DNA of 64,000 bases from an uncultured Methylococcaceae bacterium (GCA_903945375.1 CAJAVP010000031.1:1-64000); one strand, 5' to 3'. Shown: positions 32,699 to 42,907, counted from the stretch's first letter. Notes: generated from the letters alone by a model not told the origin. Numbers and translations: made by a program.

Positions 32699-34015
32699 TT
32701 ATCGCGTAATCGTCGTAATCACTTCGCCAAGATTATTACTGTCATCGCTCTCGGTGCTGTCGGTGATACTCAGTCCGCCGATATTGGTTGCGCCACGGCG
32801 CGTATAACTGACGGTGATTGCCCGCGTCAGGCTGGCACCGGCGGCGACATCGCCCAAGGCACAGCGATAACTGACTCCATCCGACACACAATCCGTCGGT
32901 ACGGACAGGTAGTTTGTGCCACGCGGCGGAAAATAGAACAGCACGCTGGTGTTGCTGGCTGGGGCCTTGCCGGTATTGGTCACCGTAGCGGTATAGGTCA
33001 TCGCTTGGTTTAAACTAACGCGGTCGGTGCTGGCACTCAACGTCGTCGCCAAGTCGGGCTTAAGGCCAATAACCAAACACTGACTGGCACGAACCAACCG
33101 AACAGGGAAAGCGCCGTTCCGGCTGTCGCTGTAGACATCGCCGTAACTGAAATCAACGCCCCAAGCGCTACCGGAATCACCCACGTAAGGCGAAGAAGAC
33201 CAAAACGCATTACGAGGAGTGTTAGGAAACAACGTGGTGTTAATGGTAGGGCCAGGGTAGGCTTTAGTATAGTCAACCAATCGGGCGAGTTCGCTGGCGG
33301 TGGGTATCCGCCAATCGTTATAACCCGCCAAGGGGCTGGTCAGGCGTTGTGCTGCATCAAAAGCGTACGTGCTAGCCGAGCCGGAGCAGGTGCGACCGTT
33401 CCACGTTTGCCCAACCGAACAGCGTTGCCACATTAGACACGTAGCTTGATGGGTCACTGTGCCATCTTTATTATCGGTGAAGTCCGTGGTGAGCGAAGCC
33501 AGGCCAATACCCAACGACTGACTGGCACGAACCAACCGAACAGGGAAAGCGCTGTCCCGGATGCTGCCGCTGACATTGCCGTAACTGAAATAAACGAACC
33601 AAGCGTAACTGGCACTACCCACGTAAGGCGAAGAAGACCAAAACACATCACTAGGAGTGTTAGGAAATAGCTCCGTATTAATGGCAGGATAATAATTATC
33701 CCGCTCGACAATCGTTTGTAATTCCGCAATATTCGGCAGCCGCCAGTCGCTGTAACCGGCAAAGTTGGCGGTCTGTTGTATCGCATTGTAGTAACTGTAG
33801 GTTTGGGCTGTGCCGGAGCAAGTCGTCCCCGTCCAAGTTTGCCCTAAACTACAACGCATCCACGTTAAGCCGGTCTTTTGATGCGTGACCGTGCCATCGC
33901 CGTTGTCGGTGAAATCGCTGGTCGGCGTATCTTGTGCAAAAAGAGGTGTCGCAAAAGCCAATAAAAAAACAAAGAACAACAAGAGGTTGGAGAAAAGGCG
34001 TGTAGGACGTTTCAT
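32699..34015 (-). CDS. Secreted DUF1566/Lcl-like protein with two C-type-lectin-fold-like modules and a DUF11/CARDB-like C-terminal domain; candidate DGR target
   Basis: Signal peptide MKRPTRLFSNLLLFFVFLLAFATPLFAQ; two copies of DFTDN.DGTVTHQ...LTW.RCS.GQTW....WR.P...EL......WSSSPYVG...AW.V.FSYG.V....R..AFPVRLVRASQ. Confidence 0.88.
   Translation of the reverse strand: MKRPTRLFSNLLLFFVFLLAFATPLFAQDTPTSDFTDNGDGTVTHQKTGLTWMRCSLGQTWTGTTCSGTAQTYSYYNAIQQTANFAGYSDWRLPNIAELQTIVERDNYYPAINTELFPNTPSDVFWSSSPYVGSASYAWFVYFSYGNVSGSIRDSAFPVRLVRASQSLGIGLASLTTDFTDNKDGTVTHQATCLMWQRCSVGQTWNGRTCSGSASTYAFDAAQRLTSPLAGYNDWRIPTASELARLVDYTKAYPGPTINTTLFPNTPRNAFWSSSPYVGDSGSAWGVDFSYGDVYSDSRNGAFPVRLVRASQCLVIGLKPDLATTLSASTDRVSLNQAMTYTATVTNTGKAPASNTSVLFYFPPRGTNYLSVPTDCVSDGVSYRCALGDVAAGASLTRAITVSYTRRGATNIGGLSITDSTESDDSNNLGEVITTITR
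33079..33206 (-). repeat. Candidate DGR variable region copy 2 (128 nt; variable core 33113-33178)
   Basis: Gapless alignment with 33517-33644; identical flanks, 18 differences confined to codon positions 1/2 of 13 NNY codons. Confidence 0.82.
33517..33644 (-). repeat. Candidate DGR variable region copy 1 (128 nt; variable core 33551-33616)
   Basis: See 33079-33206. Confidence 0.82.
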
Positions 34016-34252
34016 GTGTTTTTTCCAAGAAGCCAAGTGAGAGAATGGGGCAAGCCCGCTGTCATTAAGACGCGATTAGGAATTTCCGAATTGCCCGCCT
34101 TTTAGGTTTTATTCTAACGTATTAATTTTATTTTGGCTTATGCAAAATAAGGATTTTGCGATAACACTCACGCTTATCCCTTTATTGCGAATAAAAATAA
34201 TCCGGTGCTGGTTTAAATCCGTTATTTGGCGCTATGTGAATCGTAGCTCACC

Positions 34253-34282
34253 TAGGGCGGATAAGCGATAGCGTCATCCGCC
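34253..34282. repeat. Copy of the GCGGATAAGCGATAGCGTCATCCGCC element
   Basis: Core ATAAGCGATAGCGTCAT identical to both arms at 32559-32622. Confidence 0.85.
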
Positions 34283-34498
34283 ATAAAGGTGTAAGGCGGA
34301 GTCACGCAAGCAATCCACCATCGCTGTTCATTAAATAGCCGTTTGCTGCGAAACCGCAGCTACCCACGCACGGGGACAGCGTGAATAGGCTATGTGCAGC
34401 GCAGACACCAACAGTAGGCGCTTTAGGCGAAGCCTGCACTGTGACTATTGGCAGCTTGCCTAAGTTATGCCATGCTCATTCCTTGGTAGCCGAAGATA

Positions 34499-34948
34499 TT
34501 ATTTCTCGTTTAAATAGAGATCTAGTACGGTTTTGGTGCGGATGTTATTTTGACGCATACGCATAACCAAATTCATAAACAATTCACGCAACACAAAATA
34601 ACCTTTGTCTGGATATTTTTCCATGAAGCTAAGCATTTGAGTGCCGTCTACTTTGGCCACTTCGCATTCGGTTACCGCGACTACTTCGGCGCTACGTGGT
34701 TCGCCATCAAACATGGATAATTCACCAAAGAAATCGTCTTTTGATAATTTAGCTAAGGAGGGAACGACTTTTCCACTGGTGTCGTTAATATGGATACTGA
34801 CTTGTACTTCACCTTCTAAAATAAAATAAACCTCTTGGCTGATTTCATTCTCTCGTAAGATGACATCTTTGGGCTTAAACTTTAGCTTGCTATAAGGTAC
34901 TGTATTGTTGAAATCTGGATCATTTAGTAAATGGATTAAATTTATCAT
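34499..34948 (-). CDS. Cyclic nucleotide-binding domain protein (Crp-type sensor domain only)
   Basis: VILRENEISQEVYFILEGEVQVSI...FFGELSMFDGEPRSAEVVAVTECEVAKVD; start moved to MINLIHLL. Confidence 0.88.
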   Translation of the reverse strand: MINLIHLLNDPDFNNTVPYSKLKFKPKDVILRENEISQEVYFILEGEVQVSIHINDTSGKVVPSLAKLSKDDFFGELSMFDGEPRSAEVVAVTECEVAKVDGTQMLSFMEKYPDKGYFVLRELFMNLVMRMRQNNIRTKTVLDLYLNEK

Positions 34949-35171
34949 GAGAGTATTCGCTCGTGCAGAGGTAGAGGTGATAGGATTTCCTTGTTGCTTG
35001 CATGGCAACGGCTGAAAATTATAGCCCAATTAACTTAGAAACCCTTATCAAAAACAATCCACAATGTCATCAAAGTATGTTAAAACAACTGTAACTTATT
35101 GATGCTTGGTCGTCAGTGCGTACATCTGTAACTAATTAAATTGACGAGAAGACAACATTTTCCACAAATTA

Positions 35172-36761
35172 ATGGCTATGAAAAATCAGAATATCAATTA
35201 TCAGCTAGAAAAGCTCACCGAAATCGGTGTTGCGTTATCCTCCGAGATCAACGTAAGTTTGTTGTTAGAGAAAATTGTTCTAGGCGCAAAACAAATTACG
35301 AATGCCGATGGCGGCACGTTATACCGTATCTATGGCGATGTGATTAAAATGGAAATTGTGCATTCCGATAGTTTAGGGATACGGTTAGGGGGGAGTTCAG
35401 GGCAACCCGCCAATATGCCGACCATTCCGTTGTATTTAGCTGATGGCACACCCAATTTAAAAAATGTCGTCAGTTATTCATTTCACAATAACAAAACGGT
35501 TAATATTGATGACGCATATAATGATCAAGTGTTTGATTTTTCAGGCACTAAACATTTTGATGCACAAAATCATTACCACTCTAAATCGTTTCTAGCGGTG
35601 CCGATGCGTAGTCACGAAGGTGACATCATCGGTATGCTACAACTGATTAATGCGATAGATAAAGCGGATGGTCAAGTGATTGCTTTTGATGCAATCGCTC
35701 AAAATTTGACTGAGGCTTTAGCATCACAAGCCGCGATTGTATTAACTAAACAGCGTTTAATTGCCGATTTAGGAGGATTATTCGAGTCTTTGGTGCAACT
35801 GATTGCAACGGCGATTGACGATAAATCACCGCACACTGGCGGACATTGTCGCCGTGTGCCTGAATTGACAATGATGTTAGCGGAGGCGGCGCATGAAACG
35901 CAGCATGGCTATCTAAAAGATTTTGTCATGACTGATGCGGATCGCTATGAGTTGAAAATAGCGGGTTGGTTACATGATTGTGGCAAGATAACGACACCGG
36001 AATATGTCATTGAAAAAGCCACTAAGCTGCAAACTATTTTTGACCGAATTGAGTTGATTGAAACGCGCGTGGAAGTATTAAAGCGCGATTATGAGATTGT
36101 TATGCTTAAACAGCAAATGGCGGCGTTAGCAAAGGGTGAATTGCCAGATACGGCAATTGTCGATACTTTTCAAACGGCGATGGCTCAACTGGATGATGAT
36201 TTGGTTTTTCTTCGGCGTGTGAATATCGGCGGGGAGTTTATGATGCCTGAAGATTTACAACGCATAGGTACAATTGCCGGTCAATCTTGGCAGTTTATGG
36301 GTAAGTCAACCTCCTTGTTGACGGATGAGGAAATGTATAATTTAAACATTTCGCGCGGCACACTGACCAATGAAGAGCGCGAAATCATTAACCACCATAT
36401 AACGTCGACAATCAATATGCTGGAAAAAATCACCTTTCCCAAGCATTTAAAAAATGTGCCGGAATACGCAGGCGGGCATCATGAGAAAATGGATGGTACG
36501 GGCTATCCTAAAGGACTGAATCGTGAACAAATGTCGATTCAAGCCCGCTCTATGGCTATCGCCGATATTTTTGAAGCCTTAACGGCTAAAGACCGTCCTT
36601 ATAAACTCGGTAAGAAGTTATCAGAGGCACTCGCAATTTTACAAAGAATGAAAGACACTCAGCATATTGATCCGGATTTGTTCGATGCGTTTATGAATGC
36701 CAAGGTATATAAGCGTTATGCCGACCAGTTTTTGGACGATTATCAAAAAGATGTGGATTAG
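35172..36761 (+). CDS. GAF + HD-GYP domain protein (putative c-di-GMP phosphodiesterase)
   Basis: GAF N-term; HDCGKI..., GGHHEKMDGTGYPKGL, ARSMAIADIFEALTAKDRPYK. Confidence 0.93.
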   Translation: MAMKNQNINYQLEKLTEIGVALSSEINVSLLLEKIVLGAKQITNADGGTLYRIYGDVIKMEIVHSDSLGIRLGGSSGQPANMPTIPLYLADGTPNLKNVVSYSFHNNKTVNIDDAYNDQVFDFSGTKHFDAQNHYHSKSFLAVPMRSHEGDIIGMLQLINAIDKADGQVIAFDAIAQNLTEALASQAAIVLTKQRLIADLGGLFESLVQLIATAIDDKSPHTGGHCRRVPELTMMLAEAAHETQHGYLKDFVMTDADRYELKIAGWLHDCGKITTPEYVIEKATKLQTIFDRIELIETRVEVLKRDYEIVMLKQQMAALAKGELPDTAIVDTFQTAMAQLDDDLVFLRRVNIGGEFMMPEDLQRIGTIAGQSWQFMGKSTSLLTDEEMYNLNISRGTLTNEEREIINHHITSTINMLEKITFPKHLKNVPEYAGGHHEKMDGTGYPKGLNREQMSIQARSMAIADIFEALTAKDRPYKLGKKLSEALAILQRMKDTQHIDPDLFDAFMNAKVYKRYADQFLDDYQKDVD

Positions 36762-36764
36762 TCA

Positions 36765-38039
36765 TCACGCGCTGTAAATCAAGCGTCCACTCTGTAAGGT
36801 ATGAGTCACTTTGCCTTTGAAGGTGTGTCCCCAAAAAGGGGTATTGACCCCTTGGCTTTTCCAATTGCACGCATTGACTTGCCATTCTTGATCGGGATTA
36901 AAAATACAAATATCTGCCGCGTGTCCGGGGGTTAATGTGCCGATAGGCAAGCCTAAAATACGGGCAGGATGCTGACTGATCGCCGCAATGCCTTGTTCAA
37001 GCGTAATCGCATGTTGAGCTACGAGCTTTAGCATTAAGGGTAATAGTGTTTCTAAGGCTGAAACACCGGGCTCGGTTTCTGGAAATGCGCCTAATTTGGC
37101 ATCAATATCATGCGGTTGATGATCAGAACAAATAGTGCTGATAGTGCCGCCTGCTAAGCCTTGCCGTAAGTATTGTTTGTCCGCTTCGGTGCGTAGTGGC
37201 GGCAAGACGTGATAAGCACTGTCAAACGGTGCCATATCGTTTTCGGATAAATGCAGTTGATGAATAGCGACATCGGCACTGACATTCATGCCATATTTGA
37301 TAGCCTGATGGATTTTAATGACGGAGCGTTTGCAGCTGATTTGACCAAAATGGACGCGGCAGCGGGTCAATTCAGCCAGCTCAAGACATTGGTCTAAGGC
37401 AATGGTTTCAGCCGCATCCGGGATGCTGGGTAAGCCATAACGGGTTGCGACCACCCCTTCATGAGCACAACCTTTTGTGCCTAGCCAAAAGTCATTGGGG
37501 CGAAACATCAAAGGCAGATCATGGCTGGCAGCGTATTCCATGGCACGTCTTAAAATCAGCAAGTTTTTAATAGGCTGATTGCCATTACCAACAGCAATAC
37601 AACCGGCTTGCTTTAAGGCTAGCATGGAGCTTAACTCTGAACCTTCTAGTTTTTGAGTTAGTGCGCCGATGGGATAAATTTGGGGATAATCGGCCTTAAT
37701 CGCCAATTCCTTGATCAACTCAGCGACGGCTGGTGAGTCAATGACAGGTTTAGTATCTGGATGTACGCATAACGAGGTAATACCCCCTCGTGCGGCGGCT
37801 TGTGTTTCACTTTTAATGGTTGCTTTGCGACTTTGACCGGGCTCACGTAAGCGGGTACTGAGGTCGATAAAGCCCGGGCAGACGATTTGTCCCGTGGCAT
37901 CTAAGGTTTTTTCTGCGACAAAGTGTTCCGGTTCATGACCAATGGCGATAATTTTTCCTCCCGCAATATAAACCGGTGCGATTTTGTCGGTTTCGTTGGC
38001 AGGGTCAATCACTCGACCGTTTTTAATGACCAGTTTCAT
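36765..38039 (-). CDS. pyrC: Dihydroorotase (or PyrC-like subunit of aspartate carbamoyltransferase)
   Basis: [26 protein letters not shown]; metal site replaced ([16 protein letters not shown] instead of D-x-H-x-H); overlaps pyrB. Confidence 0.9.
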   Translation of the reverse strand: MKLVIKNGRVIDPANETDKIAPVYIAGGKIIAIGHEPEHFVAEKTLDATGQIVCPGFIDLSTRLREPGQSRKATIKSETQAAARGGITSLCVHPDTKPVIDSPAVAELIKELAIKADYPQIYPIGALTQKLEGSELSSMLALKQAGCIAVGNGNQPIKNLLILRRAMEYAASHDLPLMFRPNDFWLGTKGCAHEGVVATRYGLPSIPDAAETIALDQCLELAELTRCRVHFGQISCKRSVIKIHQAIKYGMNVSADVAIHQLHLSENDMAPFDSAYHVLPPLRTEADKQYLRQGLAGGTISTICSDHQPHDIDAKLGAFPETEPGVSALETLLPLMLKLVAQHAITLEQGIAAISQHPARILGLPIGTLTPGHAADICIFNPDQEWQVNACNWKSQGVNTPFWGHTFKGKVTHTLQSGRLIYSA

Positions 38040-39001
38040 GCTTGTACTCCCTGTGGCTGCATCGCCATCGACATAATCGCCATGCGTACGGCGATACCGT
38101 TACTGACTTGTTTGAGAATGACGGATTGTGGGCCATCGGCCACTTTAGAGTCTATTTCAACTCCGCGATTGATAGGGCCGGGGTGCATGACAATCGCGTC
38201 GGGTTTGGCGATTTTTAGTTTGCTTTCGGTTAAGCCAAAACACTTGAAATATTCACTTTCGCTAGGCAGCAGGGCAGAGGTCATGCGTTCTTTTTGTAAG
38301 CGTAGCATAATGATCACATCAATATCTTGTAGCCCATCAGCGAGGCTGTGGCTGACATTAACGCCCAGCGATTGGACATGAGCGGGTAGTAGGGTTTTAG
38401 GGGCAATCACACGAACTTCCGCCGCGCCTAGGGTGTTTAATGCCTGAATTTGTGAGCGAGCAACGCGTGAATGCAAAATATCGCCAATAATGGCGACGCG
38501 CAGTGGAGCAAAGTCTTTTTTTATTTGCCGGATAGTGAACATGTCCAACATGGCTTGTGTGGGGTGAGCATGTTGACCGTCACCGGCATTAATCACGCTG
38601 ATATGCGGTGCAGTGTGCTGGGCGATGAAGTGTGCGGCACCGCTGATGCCATGCCGGACAACAAACATGTCAACAAACATGGCTTCTAGGTTGCGTATGG
38701 TATCGAGCAGGCTTTCGCCTTTTGAGGTCGAGGAGGTGGCAATACTCATACTGAGAACATCGGCGGATAAACGTTTGGCGGCGAGTTCAAATGTGGTACG
38801 GGTGCGCGTGCTGTTTTCAAAAAAGAGGTTGACGATGGTTTTGCCGCGCAGTAACGGAACTTTTTTGATTTGTTGGTCTGTCATGCCGACGAAGGATTCA
38901 GCCGTATCGAGAATTTCGGTGAGCAGTGCTTTACTGAGTCCTTCGATGCTTATAAAGTGCTTGAGTCGGCCTTCGGCGTTCAATTGCAGATTGTCAGTCA
39001 T
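38036..39001 (-). CDS. pyrB: Aspartate carbamoyltransferase catalytic subunit
   Basis: [35 protein letters not shown]. Confidence 0.96.
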   Translation of the reverse strand: MTDNLQLNAEGRLKHFISIEGLSKALLTEILDTAESFVGMTDQQIKKVPLLRGKTIVNLFFENSTRTRTTFELAAKRLSADVLSMSIATSSTSKGESLLDTIRNLEAMFVDMFVVRHGISGAAHFIAQHTAPHISVINAGDGQHAHPTQAMLDMFTIRQIKKDFAPLRVAIIGDILHSRVARSQIQALNTLGAAEVRVIAPKTLLPAHVQSLGVNVSHSLADGLQDIDVIIMLRLQKERMTSALLPSESEYFKCFGLTESKLKIAKPDAIVMHPGPINRGVEIDSKVADGPQSVILKQVSNGIAVRMAIMSMAMQPQGVQA

Positions 39002-39509
39002 GGTTTTGGTCTTGGGGCAGTGGGACTAATTGAATCACGAGTGGGTCAGGGCCAAGTAATTTAATGCGCTGGTTTGCACTTAAGGTAATGCGAGCCCCTA
39101 CGCAATCAGGCGCAAAGGGGATTTGTTTGCCATCACGTTCGACTAAAACCCCCAGTAGGATTTGGTTAGGACGACCGTAATCAAAAATTTCATTCAGTGC
39201 CGCACGAACGGTGCGCCCGGTGTGAAAGACATCATCAATCAGGATAATATCTCGTCCATCGATATGGGCAGGGATGCTACTAGGTTTTACATGCGGATGC
39301 ACTCCAATTTGCGAGAAATCATCGCGATAAAAGGAAATATCTAATAAACCCAGGGGCTCTTTAATTTTGAGTCGTTGATGCAAGGGCTCTGCAATCCAAA
39401 CGCCACCTGTGCGTATGCCGATCATAAGCGGATTAGTCATGTTTCGTGCTTTGATCGCTTGTTTGAGTTCGTTTTCGAGGTTGTCTAGTAAGTTATTAAT
39501 GGGTAACAC
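38994..39509 (-). CDS. pyrR: Bifunctional pyr operon regulator/uracil phosphoribosyltransferase
   Basis: [27 protein letters not shown]; position in pyr cluster. Confidence 0.94.
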   Translation of the reverse strand: MLPINNLLDNLENELKQAIKARNMTNPLMIGIRTGGVWIAEPLHQRLKIKEPLGLLDISFYRDDFSQIGVHPHVKPSSIPAHIDGRDIILIDDVFHTGRTVRAALNEIFDYGRPNQILLGVLVERDGKQIPFAPDCVGARITLSANQRIKLLGPDPLVIQLVPLPQDQNHD

Positions 39510-39972
39510 GGTGTTCCTTTTGATGAGTAGTATTTAACCAAGTTTGCAAAATAAGTTGGGCAGCGAGTTGGTCTTGAACAGCCCAAAGTTTAGTCGCTCG
39601 AGTGTGGAGGTCATCAAACAATAATTGTTTGGCCTCAAAAGTGGATAAGGTTTCATCTTGCTGATAAACCGGCAAGTTAAATCGCCCTGCCAATTGGCGG
39701 CAAAATTTCAGCATTCGCGGGGTGATAGGGTTATCGCTCCCATCCTCTTGCCGGGATATTCCAACGACCAGTCCCACCGGTTGCCATTCCTGGATCAATC
39801 GAGCAATCCCTTGCCAGTCGGGATTCTGTTGTATCGACCGCAGTGTTTGTAATGGACTGGCACTGCTTGTCGCCGTTTGGCCGACGGCAACGCCTATTTT
39901 TTTGTTGCCAAAGTCAAAACCTAAATAGGTATCGCCAGAATGGCTTGGGTAAAGCGGATCTCTTTTAACCAT
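39496..39972 (-). CDS. ruvX: Putative pre-16S rRNA nuclease (RuvX/YqgF)
   Basis: YLGFDFGNKKIGVAVGQT; YQQDETLSTFEAKQLL. Confidence 0.94.
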   Translation of the reverse strand: MVKRDPLYPSHSGDTYLGFDFGNKKIGVAVGQTATSSASPLQTLRSIQQNPDWQGIARLIQEWQPVGLVVGISRQEDGSDNPITPRMLKFCRQLAGRFNLPVYQQDETLSTFEAKQLLFDDLHTRATKLWAVQDQLAAQLILQTWLNTTHQKEHRVTH

Positions 39973-40543
39973 GTCCGGCAGATGTCGTCAATTTGTTAAT
40001 ATCAATGCCAATTTGACCGGCCGCCGCAGTCCAGCGTTGGCTAATTGGCGTATCAAACAAGACTTTACGACCAAATGGCGTGGTTAGCCAGGCGTTTTCA
40101 ATCATTTCTTTTTCTAATTGCCCTTGTCCCCAGCCGGCATAGCCAAGTGCGACTAAGTAATTTTTGGGGCCTTCACCAATGGCAATGGCTTCCAAGACAT
40201 CACGAGATGTCGTCAAGGCAATATCTTCGGAAACAATCATGCTGGCATTCCAGTTTCCGCCCGGCGTGTGTAATACAAAACCGCGCTCTTGCTGTACGGG
40301 GCCACCGGAGTAAACCGGTGCTTCGGCGGCAATTAAGGATTTAACCGAAATATTCATTTGGGCAAAAATTTCGCCAAGTTTCATGTCCACCGGTTTATTG
40401 ATAACAATGCCTAGCGCACCTTCTTTGTTGTGTTGGCAAAGAAAGGTGACCGTGTGCGAAAAAATAGGGTCAGCCAAGCTGGGCATGGCAATAATAAACT
40501 GGTTGTTTAAGTAAGTTGCATCGTTCATGAATCGTGAAATCAT
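39965..40543 (-). CDS. algH: YqgE/AlgH family protein
   Basis: LNNQFIIAMPSLADPIFSHTVTFLCQHNKEGALGIVINKP; YSGGPVQQERGFVLH. Confidence 0.95.
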   Translation of the reverse strand: MISRFMNDATYLNNQFIIAMPSLADPIFSHTVTFLCQHNKEGALGIVINKPVDMKLGEIFAQMNISVKSLIAAEAPVYSGGPVQQERGFVLHTPGGNWNASMIVSEDIALTTSRDVLEAIAIGEGPKNYLVALGYAGWGQGQLEKEMIENAWLTTPFGRKVLFDTPISQRWTAAAGQIGIDINKLTTSAGHG

Positions 40544-40546
40544 AAG

Positions 40547-41413
40547 TTAACGGGCGGTCATTGATTCATCAGAAAATTTCCAGATTCTGGTAATACCCAA
40601 AATCTTTGGGTTCAGTTCTTTAAGTAAATCTAATGGTAATGGGGGGAATGGAGCACTCATTCGGACAATTTGTTTGGCGGCCTCATCCAATGCTGGTGTG
40701 CCAGATGAGCGTTTAATAATCATATCGTGCAAGCTGCCATCGGCATTGATAGTGACATCCATGATTAACGTACCTGAAAAATTCTTTTTGGCAGCAACTT
40801 CTGGATAATTTAAATTGCCGACTCGCTCCACTTTGTTTTCCCAATCTTTTAAGTATTGGGCGGCTACGTATTTATGGGCGCTGATTTCAGAAACAAAGGT
40901 GATATTGGATTTTTCTGAGCTGATTTCATGCTGTCTAATTTCAGAGCCTAATTGTGCTAATTGTTGTTGTAATAGTTCTGGATTCAAGTGTGGTTTTTCT
41001 TTTTTGTCTGTCTCAGGATTCGCTTTTTTGGTGGTATGAGTCTTCTGTGGCGATTTGGCTTGCGTGGTGACTCGTTGCAAGGTTTTCAGTACATGCTCTT
41101 GTTGCGGTGGTGCTGATGGGTTTGTTCTATGGCTAGGTAGCTTTTGGGTTGGCGGTTTTGGGGTGTGATTGTTATCGCCTGCTCCTATTTGATTTTCGGG
41201 GGCCAAAAACTTAGCTTTTTCAGGGGCTTTTGGGGCGGGCGTATTGACCAAGGTAACGTCAATGGATCGCGTAAATTGCTCAGGAATTGGTGAGCTAAAA
41301 TTAATACCCAAAATAAAGACAACATGCACCAATGCCGCTACAAAAAGCGAAATCAGCAAGCTGTCGTTGCTAGAGAGTGGATGGGCTGGGTTAAATTTGC
41401 TCGAGTTCGTCAT
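40547..41413 (-). CDS. TonB family energy transducer
   Basis: One N-terminal TM, Pro-rich spacer, C-term NYPEVAAKKNFSGTLIMDVTINADGSLHDMIIKRSSGTPALDEAAKQIVRMSAPFPPLP. Confidence 0.92.
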   Translation of the reverse strand: MTNSSKFNPAHPLSSNDSLLISLFVAALVHVVFILGINFSSPIPEQFTRSIDVTLVNTPAPKAPEKAKFLAPENQIGAGDNNHTPKPPTQKLPSHRTNPSAPPQQEHVLKTLQRVTTQAKSPQKTHTTKKANPETDKKEKPHLNPELLQQQLAQLGSEIRQHEISSEKSNITFVSEISAHKYVAAQYLKDWENKVERVGNLNYPEVAAKKNFSGTLIMDVTINADGSLHDMIIKRSSGTPALDEAAKQIVRMSAPFPPLPLDLLKELNPKILGITRIWKFSDESMTAR

Positions 41414-41426
41414 ACGGGCTAGGTTA

Positions 41427-42377
41427 CTAGAGTTGCAACACGGCTTCGATATTATCTAACAACTGTCCACAAATATTAAGCCCGAACTGCTTATCCAGTT
41501 CTTGGACGCAGGTGGGGCTGGTTACGTTAATTTCAGTTAGCTTATCACCAATAACGTCGATACCGACAAACACTAAGCCTTTTTCCCGTAAGGTAGGGCC
41601 AACTTGATTGGCGATCCAGCGATCTTGTTCCGTTAATGGACGGCCTTCAGCGCGACCACCGGCGGCTAGATTGCCACGGCTCTCACCATCGGCGGGAATA
41701 CGTGCTAAACAATAGGGGACAGGTTCGCCATTGATAACCAAAATGCGTTTGTCGCCATCTTTGATGGCGGGTAAATATTGCTGTGCCATCACAAAACGCG
41801 TGTTGTAATGCGTCATGGTTTCCAAAATAACGCTAAGATTAGGGTCATTTTGACGTAGATGAAAAATAGACGAGCCACCCATGCCATCAAGCGGCTTTAA
41901 AATGATTTCACCTTGTTCTGCCAGAAATTGTCTAATTCTGTCCGGTTCTCGCGCTACGAGGGTTTCAGCACAACATGGGGCAAACCAAGCCGTAAACAAT
42001 TTTTCGTTAGCATCACGTAAGGATTGCGGTTTGTTTACGATGTAAACGCCGTGGTTTTCTGCTCGCTCCAGTATATAGGTTGCGTAAATATATTCTTGGT
42101 TAAACGGCGGATCTTTACGCATGAGGATGACATTTAGTTCCTCTAAGGCAATGTCCTGCGTACTGACAAACTCGTACCAGTGTTGGTTGTCTCGTTGCAC
42201 CTTAAGGGTTCGTGTGCGAGCGAAAGCAACGCCATTACGGAGGTACAAATCGTTAAGTTCCATGTAATGTAGCTCCCAACCTCGTGCTTGAGCGGCTAGT
42301 AACATGGCAAAACTGGTGTCTTTCTTGATGTTGATATGAGCTATGGAATCCATAACTATGCCGAGCTTAATGTGCAT
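41427..42377 (-). CDS. gshB: Glutathione synthase
   Basis: [65 protein letters not shown]. Confidence 0.96.
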   Translation of the reverse strand: MHIKLGIVMDSIAHINIKKDTSFAMLLAAQARGWELHYMELNDLYLRNGVAFARTRTLKVQRDNQHWYEFVSTQDIALEELNVILMRKDPPFNQEYIYATYILERAENHGVYIVNKPQSLRDANEKLFTAWFAPCCAETLVAREPDRIRQFLAEQGEIILKPLDGMGGSSIFHLRQNDPNLSVILETMTHYNTRFVMAQQYLPAIKDGDKRILVINGEPVPYCLARIPADGESRGNLAAGGRAEGRPLTEQDRWIANQVGPTLREKGLVFVGIDVIGDKLTEINVTSPTCVQELDKQFGLNICGQLLDNIEAVLQL

Positions 42378-42498
42378 TCTGCTTCCTTATCTAATCGATG
42401 CGTTGGGTTCATTTTATAGATTGTTGTTTACCTTGAAAAGAATTTTTGGTATAAAGCTGGGCTATTTTGAATCTAGGTATTTCGTAGAGAGGTTAATT

Positions 42499-42735
42499 AT
42501 GTCCCGAGTCTGTCAGGTCACAGGAAAGCATCCTGTGGTAGGTAACAACGTATCACACGCTAATAACAAAACAAAAAGACGTTTTCTTCCCAACTTGCAT
42601 CATCACAGGTTTTGGGTTGAAAGTGAGAACCGCTGGGTTCGCTTAAGAGTATCTGCTAAAGGAATGCGGGTTATTGATAAAAGAGGCATAGACGCTGTTC
42701 TAGCGGATTTGCGTAATAATGGTTTTAACGGTTAA
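42499..42735 (+). CDS. rpmB: 50S ribosomal protein L28
   Basis: [65 protein letters not shown]; start corrected from ORF track. Confidence 0.97.
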   Translation: MSRVCQVTGKHPVVGNNVSHANNKTKRRFLPNLHHHRFWVESENRWVRLRVSAKGMRVIDKRGIDAVLADLRNNGFNG

Positions 42736-42751
42736 TTAAGGGTAAACAAAC

Positions 42752-42907
42752 ATGCGCGATAAAATTAAATTAATCTCTACTGAAGGCACAGGCCATTTTT
42801 ACACCACAACAAAAAACAAAAAAACTATGCCGGAAAAAATGGAGATCAAAAAATTTGATCCCGTCGTACGCCGTCATGTCATGTATAAAGAAGCTAAAAT
42901 CAAATAA
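42752..42907 (+). CDS. rpmG: 50S ribosomal protein L33
   Basis: Own translation: [51 protein letters not shown] (51 aa); absent from the supplied ORF track because of length. Confidence 0.97.
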   Translation: MRDKIKLISTEGTGHFYTTTKNKKTMPEKMEIKKFDPVVRRHVMYKEAKIK

